From Nocardia nova SH22a (GTDB lineage: Bacteria; Actinomycetota; Actinomycetes; Mycobacteriales; Mycobacteriaceae), in assembly GCF_000523235.1 (NCBI RefSeq), contig NZ_CP006850.1:3844001-3908000 (forward strand): a DNA stretch of 64,000 nucleotides. The letters run 5' to 3'. A model generated the notes under the pieces. It was given only the letters and a program-made list of their open reading frames with translations. It searched no databases and was not told the origin of the DNA. The position numbers and the translations under genes were made by a program. This document shows, piece by piece, positions 27,422 through 35,884 of this stretch (position 1 is its first letter; every line of letters begins with the position of its first letter).

Positions 27422-28372
27422 ATGAATGATAAAAAGATTCTGATCACCGGCGGCGCTGGATTCATCGGAGGCCACCTCGCGCGCGCTATGGCCGCTCTCG
27501 GACGTGAGGTGATCGTCGTAGACGACCTGAGGGTCCCACCGATGATCTCACCCGATGGCACTGTGAAGCTGGTCGAAAAGCCGGTGCTCGAGCTCGATGC
27601 GGACGATCTGGCCAATGTCGAGCTGATTTACCATCTGGCATCCCATAAGAGCGTGCCGCGGTCGTTCCATCAGCCGCTCGACTATCTGGAAAACGTCGAC
27701 TCCGGGCGGCATCTGCTGAACCTGTGTACGGCCGTCGGCACCCCGAAAGTGGTGGTGGCCAGCACGTGTGAGGTCTATGGCCAGGCGAGTGCCTTGCCGA
27801 CGCCGGAAGAGGCACCATTGTCGCCCCGTTCGCCCTACGCGGCGACCAAGGTCGGCCTGGAGATGATCGCGCGGGCGCATCAGCGGGCACCGGGTGCGCC
27901 CGAGGTCGGGGTCGTCCGCTTCTTCAACGTCTACGGCCCGGGCGAGCGGCCCGACGAACTCGTCCCAAGGCTGTGCGCGAACCTGTTGCTGCGCAACGAG
28001 TTGCCCGTCGAGGGAGACGGTTCGCAACGGCGCGACTTCAGCTTCGTCACCGACACCGTTGACAAGCTCATCGGATTGGCCGACCGACCACTGGCACCCG
28101 TGATGAACATCGGATCCGGCCGATCCTATTCGGTGAACGAGGTGATCGAGGTATTGCAGGAATATTCGCCGGGGGCCCGGATCGTCCACAAGCCAGCCCG
28201 GATCAACGAGATCCAGGAGTTCCGGGCCGACACCGCGCTACAGGTCGGTTCGACCGGCAATCCTGCGACTCCGGTGAGTCTCCTGGATGGCATACGGGCA
28301 ACCTTCGAGTGGTGGGCCGCCCGAGATCGGCAAGAAATCGAACGGCGGCTTTTCCGAGAGGAATCCAACTGA
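27422..28372 (+). CDS. NAD-dependent sugar-nucleotide dehydratase, TunA-like
   Basis: 316 residues, extended SDR. It has GGAGFIG (10-16) and YAATK (139-143). At the catalytic position, where 4-epimerases carry SS/ST, it reads STCEVYG (114-120): a Cys-Glu pair in place of the Asp-Glu of RmlB-type dehydratases. As I recall, TunA, which makes the UDP-GlcNAc 5,6-exo-glycal of tunicamycin biosynthesis, has the same Thr-Cys-Glu arrangement, with all positions offset by four. Length also agrees. It is followed by the radical SAM gene (stop and start share one base), the tunA-tunB order. Confidence 0.78.
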   Translation: MNDKKILITGGAGFIGGHLARAMAALGREVIVVDDLRVPPMISPDGTVKLVEKPVLELDADDLANVELIYHLASHKSVPRSFHQPLDYLENVDSGRHLLNLCTAVGTPKVVVASTCEVYGQASALPTPEEAPLSPRSPYAATKVGLEMIARAHQRAPGAPEVGVVRFFNVYGPGERPDELVPRLCANLLLRNELPVEGDGSQRRDFSFVTDTVDKLIGLADRPLAPVMNIGSGRSYSVNEVIEVLQEYSPGARIVHKPARINEIQEFRADTALQVGSTGNPATPVSLLDGIRATFEWWAARDRQEIERRLFREESN

Positions 28373-29388
28373 TGGCGAACTACACTGCTCCGGTCCGGGC
28401 CAGCCTGGACGTCACCTACGCATGCGACCTCCGTTGCATACACTGCCGAACCAATACCGGTGAGATCCCAGTCCATATTCGACGCAAGATGCTGTCGATC
28501 GAACAGCTGCAGCAAGTCATGATCGAGCTGGATCGAATGGGGACCTTCGAGATCACGCTCACAGGAGGAGAGCCGACGATCCGCAAAGGCTTCTGGGAAC
28601 TTCTCGATGTCGTACCGAAGCTCGAGCATGCGACTGTCACGCTGATCACCAATGCAGCCAACCATTCGAGGGAACAGCTCGACCGCATCATCGACAGCGG
28701 TGTGCGGTCTGTCCGGGTCAGCATCGACGGCACGAGGGAAACCTTCAGCAAGGTGCGGCTCGTCGACGCGTTCGACACGGTGATCGAGAACTCGATCTAC
28801 CTCATGCAGCGTGTTCCGAGCTTCAAGGTCCTCACAACGGTGATGAAGACCAACCAGGACAACCTATTCGAGTTGACGGACTACCTGCGCGCGCGCGGCT
28901 TTCGCCGCCAGGATCTGATCCTGGTGCGTGCACACGGCCGGGGTGGACGGAACCGGCTGTTGCTGACCGAAGATGAGACCATGGCGCTGCATCGACAAGT
29001 GGCCGATTTCAAGCGAGACGTGCCGGCCGTCGACTTCGACCTCAATCTGAACGCGCCCTACCTCATTCCAGGCGAGCAGGTCCGGGAGTTTCAGGATGTC
29101 GTGATGTTCCCCTACTACATCCGTGACAGCGGAGTGGCGATCTCGGCGACAGGTGATGTGACGATGAGCAGGCTCTACAGCGCACTGCCGCTGGGCAACA
29201 CCAAAGAAGCGTCTGTCCAGGACATCTGGAAGCTGGGGCAGGCTCAGGTCGACCAGGAACAGGAGGAGTTCACCGAGGATCGGCTGCGGGAGATCTTCTG
29301 GAGCTTCGCCGCGGACGACGGGAAGGTGTCGATTCCGCTCACCTCGCTGCTGGACCGACAGATTTTCGAAGGCGCGGAGGTTCGATAG
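28372..29388 (+). CDS. Radical SAM enzyme, TunB-like
   Basis: 338 residues. The 4Fe-4S motif is CDLRCIHC (CxxxCxxC) near the N-terminus, followed by LTGGEPTIRKG, SIDGTRETF and other SAM-barrel motifs. These are the only clustered cysteines. The C-terminal end (VAISATGDVTMSRLYSALPLGNTKEASVQDIW) has the outline of a SPASM region but no cysteine ligands. In the tunicamycin pathway TunB is thought to join a uridine-derived radical to the exo-glycal, making the C-C bond of tunicamine. Context strongly supports that role; the reaction itself is inferred. Confidence 0.82.
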   Translation: MANYTAPVRASLDVTYACDLRCIHCRTNTGEIPVHIRRKMLSIEQLQQVMIELDRMGTFEITLTGGEPTIRKGFWELLDVVPKLEHATVTLITNAANHSREQLDRIIDSGVRSVRVSIDGTRETFSKVRLVDAFDTVIENSIYLMQRVPSFKVLTTVMKTNQDNLFELTDYLRARGFRRQDLILVRAHGRGGRNRLLLTEDETMALHRQVADFKRDVPAVDFDLNLNAPYLIPGEQVREFQDVVMFPYYIRDSGVAISATGDVTMSRLYSALPLGNTKEASVQDIWKLGQAQVDQEQEEFTEDRLREIFWSFAADDGKVSIPLTSLLDRQIFEGAEVR

Positions 29389-30795
29389 ATGGAAATCGTA
29401 CTGACTGTCTCCGACCAGGCCTGGGGCGGCAAACAGAGATATATGCAACAGGTGGCCGCGGGACTGGCTCAAGTCGGCCACGCGGTGTCCGTCGTCGTCG
29501 AGGACGGTAGCGCCATGCTTACGGCGTGCGAAGCCGCCGGTCTGCGTACGGTGTGCGTGTCGGCGTTCGGCACTGACACGCCAGCGGTCGACGCATTGCG
29601 TGAGGTTTTCCAGATGAGCGATCCGTCGATCGTCTGTGTGACAGGTCGCGCGGACGCTGCCGCAGTGGTCGCAGCACGGACCGCGATCAGCGAATCAGCC
29701 GCCCTCTGCCTCTTCCGACACTCGGCGTTCCCGTTGGGGACGACAGAGGAGGTGCGTGATCTGTTCAACAATGTCGATCTGGTTTTCGCGACGGCACGAG
29801 AGCAGCGGGAGCGTCAATTCGAGCCGCTCGTCGCCGCCGGCGCTCTGCGCAGCGATCAGGTCGAGGTATTGACAAGCGGTATCAGCGAGGAGTTCCTGCG
29901 TGCGCTGCACGCTGCCGATCGCGTGGCGATGCGCACGCAGCTGGGGATCGACCAGGACCAGTTCGCGTTCCTGGTGCTTGCGCGGCTGTCCTGGGAGAAG
30001 GGGGTCGACCGGGTGATCGACGCCTTCGCGCGCCTGAAACAAGCCCCAGACCCGGCACGTGCCGTGCTGCTGATTGCCGGAGAGGGGCCGCTGGAAGCGG
30101 ATTTACGGAGTCAAGCCGAACATCTCGACGTCGCGGACGACGTCCATTTCCTCGGTAGGCACGCCGAAGTTGCCCCGCTCATCGTGGCCAGCGATGCAGT
30201 CGTCCTGGCCAGCACGGTTCCAGAGACTGGCCCGTTAGCGTTGAAGGAAGCCATGGCGGGTGGGCGGCCAGTGATCGCATCGGCGCAGGGCGGTATCCCG
30301 GAATTCGTGACCGATGAGCAGCACGGGTTGCTCGTCGTCGATGACGAAGACCTATTACAGGCCATGCGTCGCAGTGCTGAAGATCCTCGCCAGTCGGACG
30401 CGATGGGCGCGGCGGGCCGTGAGGCGCTACTCGGGGGGCACCGTATGGCCCGGCGATTGGAATACCTGGTCCAGCGCCTGGATCTGTTGGCTCTCGACCG
30501 GCTCGACGTCGACACCGTGCTCGCCGAATTGGCTTGGGACGATATCAGACTGCGCGATGAAGCGGACGGTGGATTCATCTTCGTGCCACGCACGTCACAG
30601 ATCATGGAACTCGACGCGAAAACGTACTCGATCGTGCGCGGCGCCTTCGATGCAGATGACCCGCAGTCCATCGTTCGATCGACGACCCCGACACCGCAGG
30701 AGTTGGCTCGGAGCTTGTATCAGATGGGCGCTCTAGTTCGTCAATCGAGCATTCCGCAACGGACCACGGCCGCGCGCATGGAAGCGTCTGCCTGA
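29389..30795 (+). CDS. GT4-type glycosyltransferase with C-terminal PqqD-like domain, TunD-like
   Basis: 468 residues. The N-terminal 370 residues form a GT-B glycosyltransferase: GGKQRYMQQVAAGL near the start, LARLSWEKGVDRVIDAF, and the donor-binding E-x7-E in PETGPLALKEAMAGG (279-287). Residues 380-455 (DDIRLRDEADGGFIFVPRT ... YSIVRGAFDADDPQSIV) look like a PqqD/RRE winged helix, a domain that normally binds peptides for radical SAM partners. ATG follows the radical SAM stop directly. By position it should add the GlcNAc-type sugar; the fused domain may dock the radical SAM enzyme. The GT part is secure; the PqqD call is moderate. Confidence 0.8.
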   Translation: MEIVLTVSDQAWGGKQRYMQQVAAGLAQVGHAVSVVVEDGSAMLTACEAAGLRTVCVSAFGTDTPAVDALREVFQMSDPSIVCVTGRADAAAVVAARTAISESAALCLFRHSAFPLGTTEEVRDLFNNVDLVFATAREQRERQFEPLVAAGALRSDQVEVLTSGISEEFLRALHAADRVAMRTQLGIDQDQFAFLVLARLSWEKGVDRVIDAFARLKQAPDPARAVLLIAGEGPLEADLRSQAEHLDVADDVHFLGRHAEVAPLIVASDAVVLASTVPETGPLALKEAMAGGRPVIASAQGGIPEFVTDEQHGLLVVDDEDLLQAMRRSAEDPRQSDAMGAAGREALLGGHRMARRLEYLVQRLDLLALDRLDVDTVLAELAWDDIRLRDEADGGFIFVPRTSQIMELDAKTYSIVRGAFDADDPQSIVRSTTPTPQELARSLYQMGALVRQSSIPQRTTAARMEASA

Positions 30796-30850
30796 TGCTT
30801 GTGCCGAATCCGATCGTATGCGGGCGTGTCGCCGGGGCCGAGGGAACAGC

Positions 30851-31840
30851 ATGCGAATCCTGGTAACCGGCGGGGCCGGATATGTCGGTTCCTTCGTCGT
30901 GCGTCGCCTGCTGACGGAGGGACACGAGGTGACGGTGGTGGACAGCCTGGTAAACAGCCTGCGACCGACTGCACCCGATATCCGGTTTCATCACGTGGAT
31001 GTCCGTGATCGCACGACATTGTGCGATGTGATCACAGCGAGCCGACCGGAAGCGGTAGTCCATTGCGCCGGACTGAAATCGGTGGGCCAATCGGTCGAAC
31101 TGCCCTGGCTGTACTACGACGTCAACGTGGCAGGCACGCTCAATGTGCTTGCCGCGGCTCGGGCGGCCGAGACGGAGCACTTCGTGTTCTCCTCCTCGTG
31201 CTCGGTGTACGGATCTCCCCAGATCTCACCCGTCGGGGAGGACGCGCCCACGCTGCCGCAAAGCCCGTACGCCAGTACGAAACTGGCCGCCGAACATGCC
31301 ATCGAGGCATGTGCCGCTGCACAGGACATGACCGCCGTGCACCTGCGCTACTTCAATGCCGCGGGCGCCAGCGCGGACGGAAGCCACGGCGAGCTGGTAA
31401 CTCGCTACAATACCCAGATCTTGCCACTGGCATGCATGGCAGCGCTCGGTGCCGGGCCCCCGCTGCGAGTATTCGGAAAGGACTATCCCACTCGCGACGG
31501 CACTGCGGTGCGCGACTACGTGCACGTCGAGGACCTGGCACGGGCGCACGTCGCCGCCCTCGGCGCCGGCGGCAGGCGCCCGACCGGCACCTTCAACCTG
31601 GGACGAGGCGAGGGCACCAGCATCGGCGAGCTGCTCGCCGCTCTCGAGCACATCGCCGGGCAGAAAATTCCTGTTGTCGAGGCGCCAAGACGCAAGGGCG
31701 ATCCCGTGCAGACCTGGGCGGACACCTTCGCGGCGGAAGAAGGGTTGAAGTGGACCGCCCAGCTCGACCTCGCCGACATCGTGCAGTCCGCGTGGCGCTG
31801 GCACAGCAGTCCGAACGGAAGGCTGACGGCCGTCGGATGA
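30851..31840 (+). CDS. UDP-sugar 4-epimerase, GalE/TunF-like
   Basis: 329 residues, extended SDR. It has GGAGYVG, SSSCSVYG and SPYASTK (Y140, K144), and ends with the GalE-type region (RPTGTFNLGRGEGTS ... RRKGDPVQTWADT). It inverts C4 of a UDP-hexose. In the tunicamycin pathway TunF epimerises the exo-glycal UDP-sugar to the galacto form before coupling; the gene position fits. ATG 30851 follows GAGGGA. It overlaps the next gene by 4 bp. Confidence 0.85.
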   Translation: MRILVTGGAGYVGSFVVRRLLTEGHEVTVVDSLVNSLRPTAPDIRFHHVDVRDRTTLCDVITASRPEAVVHCAGLKSVGQSVELPWLYYDVNVAGTLNVLAAARAAETEHFVFSSSCSVYGSPQISPVGEDAPTLPQSPYASTKLAAEHAIEACAAAQDMTAVHLRYFNAAGASADGSHGELVTRYNTQILPLACMAALGAGPPLRVFGKDYPTRDGTAVRDYVHVEDLARAHVAALGAGGRRPTGTFNLGRGEGTSIGELLAALEHIAGQKIPVVEAPRRKGDPVQTWADTFAAEEGLKWTAQLDLADIVQSAWRWHSSPNGRLTAVG

Positions 31841-32445
31841 ACCTCCTGCTCGTCCGACATGGTGAAGCTCTTCCGAATCACGAAGGCGTCCGCGTCTTGT
31901 CCGCGACAGGCAGGCAAGAGGCGCAAGCAGCCGGTCTCTGGCTCCGCGACACAGGCATCGACATTCTGTACTGGAGCCCTATCCGCAGAACCCGCGAGAC
32001 CTTGCTGGCACTCGGACAACAACCTTGGGCATCCGGCGGACCGGACGACCGGCTCTGCGAGATCCGGCCCGGCCCGGGGCCCCCTCCACGCGAACGTGGC
32101 ACGCACGAAACCGTCCACGGTTACGAGACCTGGACTGACTTCTTAGCGCGCGCGGCGGACTGCCTCACAGACCTGCTGGACCAACACGCACACCAAAGCG
32201 TCGGCCTACTCACTCACCGAGGCATCTTCGACGCGGTGCACGAACTGGCGACCGGATCCGCGCGCCGCGTCGAGCTGGCTGTCGGGCACGGCTGCATCAC
32301 CTCGTGGACCTACAATCGCCGAGCCCGAAGCGGAAAGTGGATATTGAATTTCCATAATCTCCGGCCACCTCGGTCAAAATTTCCACCGGGAGGGAATGAG
32401 TACCATGCTGGAATCGACCCCGCAGTTAGTCATTATCTGCCTTGA
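31837..32445 (+). CDS. Histidine phosphatase (phosphoglycerate mutase-like)
   Basis: 202 residues. LLLVRHGEALPN carries the phospho-accepting histidine, and SPIRRTRET and LLTHRGIFDAV supply the other arginine and histidine. Such enzymes remove phosphate from small molecules. Translationally coupled to the epimerase (4-bp overlap) and overlapping the next phosphodiesterase by 41 bp, it probably dephosphorylates a nucleoside-phosphate intermediate. I know of no such gene in the classical tunicamycin cluster, so it may replace TunN or TunL. Confidence 0.8.
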   Translation: MNLLLVRHGEALPNHEGVRVLSATGRQEAQAAGLWLRDTGIDILYWSPIRRTRETLLALGQQPWASGGPDDRLCEIRPGPGPPPRERGTHETVHGYETWTDFLARAADCLTDLLDQHAHQSVGLLTHRGIFDAVHELATGSARRVELAVGHGCITSWTYNRRARSGKWILNFHNLRPPRSKFPPGGNEYHAGIDPAVSHYLP

Positions 32446-33964
32446 CGGCGTCAGACCGGACATTGCGCACGCATTCGACGTCTTCGCGCCGCCATTCCCA
32501 GTCCCGGACACGGGCCCGCGGCGGCTCCGGTCCGTTTTCCCGTCATCCACAGCCACCGCACATGCGTCGTTCCTCACCGGCACTGATAGTGCGGGGCACG
32601 GGATTGTCGGAAATCGCTTCTGGAACTGCGAAAACGTTGCCGAGATCAAGCAGCGCGCAGATGAGCCGCTGGCCGCGCTGCATCCCTATGAATTCAGCAC
32701 CCTGACAGCAAAGTCATGGCTGCGCCGGCTGGGTGCGTCTGGAGTCAGATCAGCCGCCGTGCACTTCCCGCACACAATCGATCGGGCCGCCGACGACCAA
32801 GCTCCGGCGGTGTTCTGTCTTTATGCGCCGACCCGCCGGTTCAGACTGGCGGTCCCGACTCCGCGCGAAGACATCTCCGAGACGTTCACCACGGCGTACT
32901 TCGGCGAGAAGGCGACTCTGCTCGTACGGAGTGCGGCGGACATCGCCGCGTTGAGCGTGTCGATACAGAGCGAGCACGGGAAGTGGGACGGTGACATCGA
33001 GGCGAATACCCAGCAGAGGATCGCCTTCGACGTCGCCGCAGGTCGGGTATCGGGACACTGTTCGTGGCGGCAGATCTCCGCGGAAACCATCGAGGTAACC
33101 CTCAGCACCGCCGTTCTCACCATGACATTCGGCGGGATCGAACTGGCATGGAATCCCGATGACGCGAGCACACATCCCGCCTCCGCCGCACCGAGCTATT
33201 TGGCGTCCGGCACCGACGACTTCTTCGAGAGTCCGCGCGCGGACTGGATCAGAGATGTCGCCTTGCAAGTCAATCGAGCAGCGCGACCTGACCTGCTACT
33301 AGTTCGATTCAACCAGATCGACCATGCACAGGAGTTTCTCTACTGGCAAGCCTGTCGCGGGTCGGCTGCGCTGCGCAACACAGCGCGCGATGAGATCATG
33401 GCAACCTACGGTCTTGTCGAGCGTTGCGTAGCGGCAATTGCCGAGGCGATCGGACCGCAGGCGGACTACATGTTGTTCTCCGACCATGGCATCGAAACCG
33501 TCGATCGGCACATCGGGCTCAACGCGGTGCTTCGTGCCTGCGGACTCGAGCACGACATGACCTTCCAAGGGGACAGCCACGTCGCCTACCTCTACGCCGA
33601 TCGAGAACTGACCTCACCGGAACTGGAGCGGCTGCGTTCCGCGCTGATCGCGGCCGACGCCTCCGTGCGCATCCTTTCCGCCGATGCCATGAACAAGCTC
33701 AGGCTACCTGTCTGCTCGCCGAGGCTGGGCAAGCTTGCCGTACTGTGCGGCGCCCACCGCAAATTCACCTATGGGCCATCCGAGGAACCGACATCGGACG
33801 TGCGATCGGCGTCGCACGGCAATGTCATCACTGATTCGGACATGGATGGCATGATCCGGCTATTCGGTCCCCACGCCTTATCGGTGCCTGTTCCAGAGGC
33901 GATCGATTCGTGCACGCAGACCGTCGAGGCGATCTTGGAGTTGCGTAGGCATGGTTCGCGATGA
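32405..33964 (+). CDS. Type I phosphodiesterase/nucleotide pyrophosphatase, TunG-like
   Basis: 519 residues, alkaline-phosphatase superfamily. ICLDGVRPD binds metal, STATAHASFLTG carries the nucleophilic threonine, and NQIDHAQEF and LFSDHGIETVD supply the second metal site. It should cleave pyrophosphate or phosphodiester bonds in a UDP-linked intermediate, the step assigned to TunG. ATG 32405 has GGGAGGG at good spacing; ATG 32396 is only one base from it. Coupled to the following gene by a 4-bp overlap. Confidence 0.82.
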   Translation: MLESTPQLVIICLDGVRPDIAHAFDVFAPPFPVPDTGPRRLRSVFPSSTATAHASFLTGTDSAGHGIVGNRFWNCENVAEIKQRADEPLAALHPYEFSTLTAKSWLRRLGASGVRSAAVHFPHTIDRAADDQAPAVFCLYAPTRRFRLAVPTPREDISETFTTAYFGEKATLLVRSAADIAALSVSIQSEHGKWDGDIEANTQQRIAFDVAAGRVSGHCSWRQISAETIEVTLSTAVLTMTFGGIELAWNPDDASTHPASAAPSYLASGTDDFFESPRADWIRDVALQVNRAARPDLLLVRFNQIDHAQEFLYWQACRGSAALRNTARDEIMATYGLVERCVAAIAEAIGPQADYMLFSDHGIETVDRHIGLNAVLRACGLEHDMTFQGDSHVAYLYADRELTSPELERLRSALIAADASVRILSADAMNKLRLPVCSPRLGKLAVLCGAHRKFTYGPSEEPTSDVRSASHGNVITDSDMDGMIRLFGPHALSVPVPEAIDSCTQTVEAILELRRHGSR

Positions 33965-34434
33965 CGGACCCTGTCGGCACAGAAAGGACAATGATGAGAA
34001 GCCAGACGAAGGCTGGTCGTTGGACACCGCCGTCGGTCGAACACGCGCTGGTTGTGCCTGAATTCGTCTTCGAAATGTGGGAGCGACGGCACTGCGTGGT
34101 TTTGACGACGGTCGGCAGCGGCCGTCCACACAGTTCGCTGATGTGGTTCGAGCCTGCCCCGGCTCACGTCTTGTTCTCCACTGTCATCGGAAGGCGCAAA
34201 TACGAGGACATTCTGTCCAACCCGAACGTGTCGATGTTGTTCCACCCCGACGGAGACTGGAACAGGTACCTAGAGTTGCGCGGCACTGCTCGCCTGGGCG
34301 GGGACGGAAGGGCCGCGATCAACAGAATGTACTCCCACTTCCGGTCACCGGGGGCCTATCCATGGGATGGAGCAGACGATCACCGAATTGAGATCATCGT
34401 CGACATCCGCAAGAGCTTGTCATTCGGAGGGTGA
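33961..34434 (+). CDS. PPOX-class, probably F420- or flavin-dependent reductase
   Basis: 157 residues of split beta-barrel fold: HCVVLTTVGSGRPHSSLMWFEPAPAHVLFSTVIGRRKYEDILSNPNVSMLF ... LELRGTARL is the usual F420-type PPOX pattern. Overlaps both neighbours by 4 bp; ATG 33991 or 33994 are alternative starts with AAAGGA. No such gene is known to me in classical tun clusters. It could reduce a double bond, for example uracil to the dihydrouracil seen in some streptovirudins. That is inference. Confidence 0.75.
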   Translation: MTDPVGTERTMMRSQTKAGRWTPPSVEHALVVPEFVFEMWERRHCVVLTTVGSGRPHSSLMWFEPAPAHVLFSTVIGRRKYEDILSNPNVSMLFHPDGDWNRYLELRGTARLGGDGRAAINRMYSHFRSPGAYPWDGADDHRIEIIVDIRKSLSFGG

Positions 34435-35399
34435 ACACGCGTATGTCGGTCTACCGGTCGGCTTCCAACTCATCGACGCATGGATCTGAAGAAGGTGTGC
34501 CGGGTCGACCGACGGGTGGCCTGCTGCTGGTGCACGCACATCCTGACGACGAGTCGGTGACCACCGGCGGGACTATCGCGTACTACCGGCGGCGTGGTGT
34601 CCCAGTGACCGTGGTGACCTGTACGCTCGGCGAGGAAGGCCGGGTCATCGGCGAACGATACGCGCAGCTGGTGTCCTCCACCGCCGACCAGCTCGGGGGA
34701 TACCGGATTGCTGAGTTGACCAGGGCACTGGCGGCACTGGACGCCGGCGAGCCTTGGTTTCTCGGCGGGCCCGGACGGTGGCGTGACACGGGTGTGGTCG
34801 GCACTTCGACCGGGCCGGGATTGCCCGATCCGCTCCACTCCCGGGCCTTCGCGTCCGCAGGCGACGAAGCAGTCCATGAGTTGGTGCGGGTTTTGCTGGC
34901 GATACGCCCGCAGGTGGTGATCGGCTACGACCCGCATGGCGGCTATGGTCACCCAGATCATATTCGCGCGCACCAGATCACGATGGCCGCAGTCGACGCA
35001 ACAGCCGGGCTTGGTTGGGCGACACCAAAACTGTACTGGGCGGTGACAGACGCGACCGTTCTGCATCGCCACCTCCGGTCATTGTCGCACCGCAGTGCTG
35101 AGCTGCCGCCGGGCTGGCGTTTGCCTGTCACGGGCGAGCTGGCGAGCGTGCCGAGCTCATCTGTGACCACAACGATTGACGTATCGGAGGTAATGCCAGC
35201 CAAGCTGGCAGCATTGCGATCGCATTCCACCCAGATCAGCGTTTCCCCGACCGGAAGAGAGTTTGCGCTGTCGAACAAGATCGCCCAGCCAATCCTGCCG
35301 GAGGAACACTTCATTTTGGTCCGCGGCCGACTCGACGCAGGCTGCCCAGCCCGGCATGAACGCGATCTTCTCGCGGGCTTGAGCGCGAATACGAAATGA
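34431..35399 (+). CDS. PIG-L/LmbE-type N-acetyl-sugar deacetylase, TunE/MshB-like
   Basis: About 322 residues. LLVHAHPDDESVTTGGT (AHPDDE at 36-41) and GGYGHPDHIRAH hold the zinc ligands; GRWRDTGVVGT is close to the MshB consensus. It removes acetyl from an N-acetylglucosaminyl conjugate, making a free amine for acylation (TunE role in tunicamycin, MshB role in mycothiol). Last gene of the operon. GGAGGG precedes both GTG 34431 and ATG 34443; the latter has better spacing. A second, housekeeping MshB would be expected elsewhere in the genome. Confidence 0.85.
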   Translation: MNTRMSVYRSASNSSTHGSEEGVPGRPTGGLLLVHAHPDDESVTTGGTIAYYRRRGVPVTVVTCTLGEEGRVIGERYAQLVSSTADQLGGYRIAELTRALAALDAGEPWFLGGPGRWRDTGVVGTSTGPGLPDPLHSRAFASAGDEAVHELVRVLLAIRPQVVIGYDPHGGYGHPDHIRAHQITMAAVDATAGLGWATPKLYWAVTDATVLHRHLRSLSHRSAELPPGWRLPVTGELASVPSSSVTTTIDVSEVMPAKLAALRSHSTQISVSPTGREFALSNKIAQPILPEEHFILVRGRLDAGCPARHERDLLAGLSANTK

Positions 35400-35884
35400 C
35401 GGCTCGGGCCAACCGTCCTCTGGCGCGGTTCGGTCGTGGAATCCGGTTCTGGGGAGTTGCAGCGTCGCGAGGGCAACGCTTCACGTCAATCCCGAGGTTG
35501 TGCTTCTCCACGGGATGTCGGTGGCGATCATTGATTGCACACCGATGGCCGTCCCGGACTGCGACGGCAGTTCCGGCTGCAGGACGTCCAGGGCGGGCGG
35601 GACTGGACGTGTCGAAAGAGCCTGGCTTTGGCAATCGACCTGGACACTGGGCCGAAGCCAAGCGGGATCGATTCATGCGCAGCTGGGGGTTGCGTGGGCG
35701 AGTGTATGAGTCCTAACGGCTTCGCCTCTCCCGTGGCAAGACTGGCCCTTAGTGGCTTGATGCGCTGCTGTAGGCTCTGAAACACCAACCACAAGCTTGT
35801 TCGAGTCTGTGCGCGGCCGATTACCCAAATCACGAGCGCCCCGAACTCCTTGTGAGCAAGGGGCGTTCGTACTTTCTCCTTCAA
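35400..35884. other. 485-bp gap with a hairpin, right edge of the island
   Basis: No credible gene. A frame at 35500-35709 has no ribosome site and no recognisable domain; it may be a gene remnant. The stretch ends exactly where a truncated ftsH begins, so the insertion or deletion joint lies near 35870-35885. Confidence 0.45.
35832..35870 (+). terminator. Hairpin, possible terminator of the nucleoside operon
   Basis: ACGAGCGCCCC (35832-35842) pairs with GGGGCGTTCGT (35860-35870) with one mismatch and a 17-base loop, followed by a pyrimidine-rich ACTTTCTCCTT. It lies 430 bp after the deacetylase stop. Moderate support. Confidence 0.4.

Noticed and set aside
28372..30795. RiPP cluster based on radical SAM plus PqqD-like domain
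   Set aside because: No precursor peptide candidate was found in the short gaps around 27.4, 30.8 or elsewhere in the operon, and the other genes handle nucleotide sugars.
29389..35399. Mycothiol biosynthesis genes (MshA/MshB)
   Set aside because: The deacetylase is MshB-like, but the radical SAM enzyme, exo-glycal-type dehydratase and 4-epimerase have no place in mycothiol synthesis.
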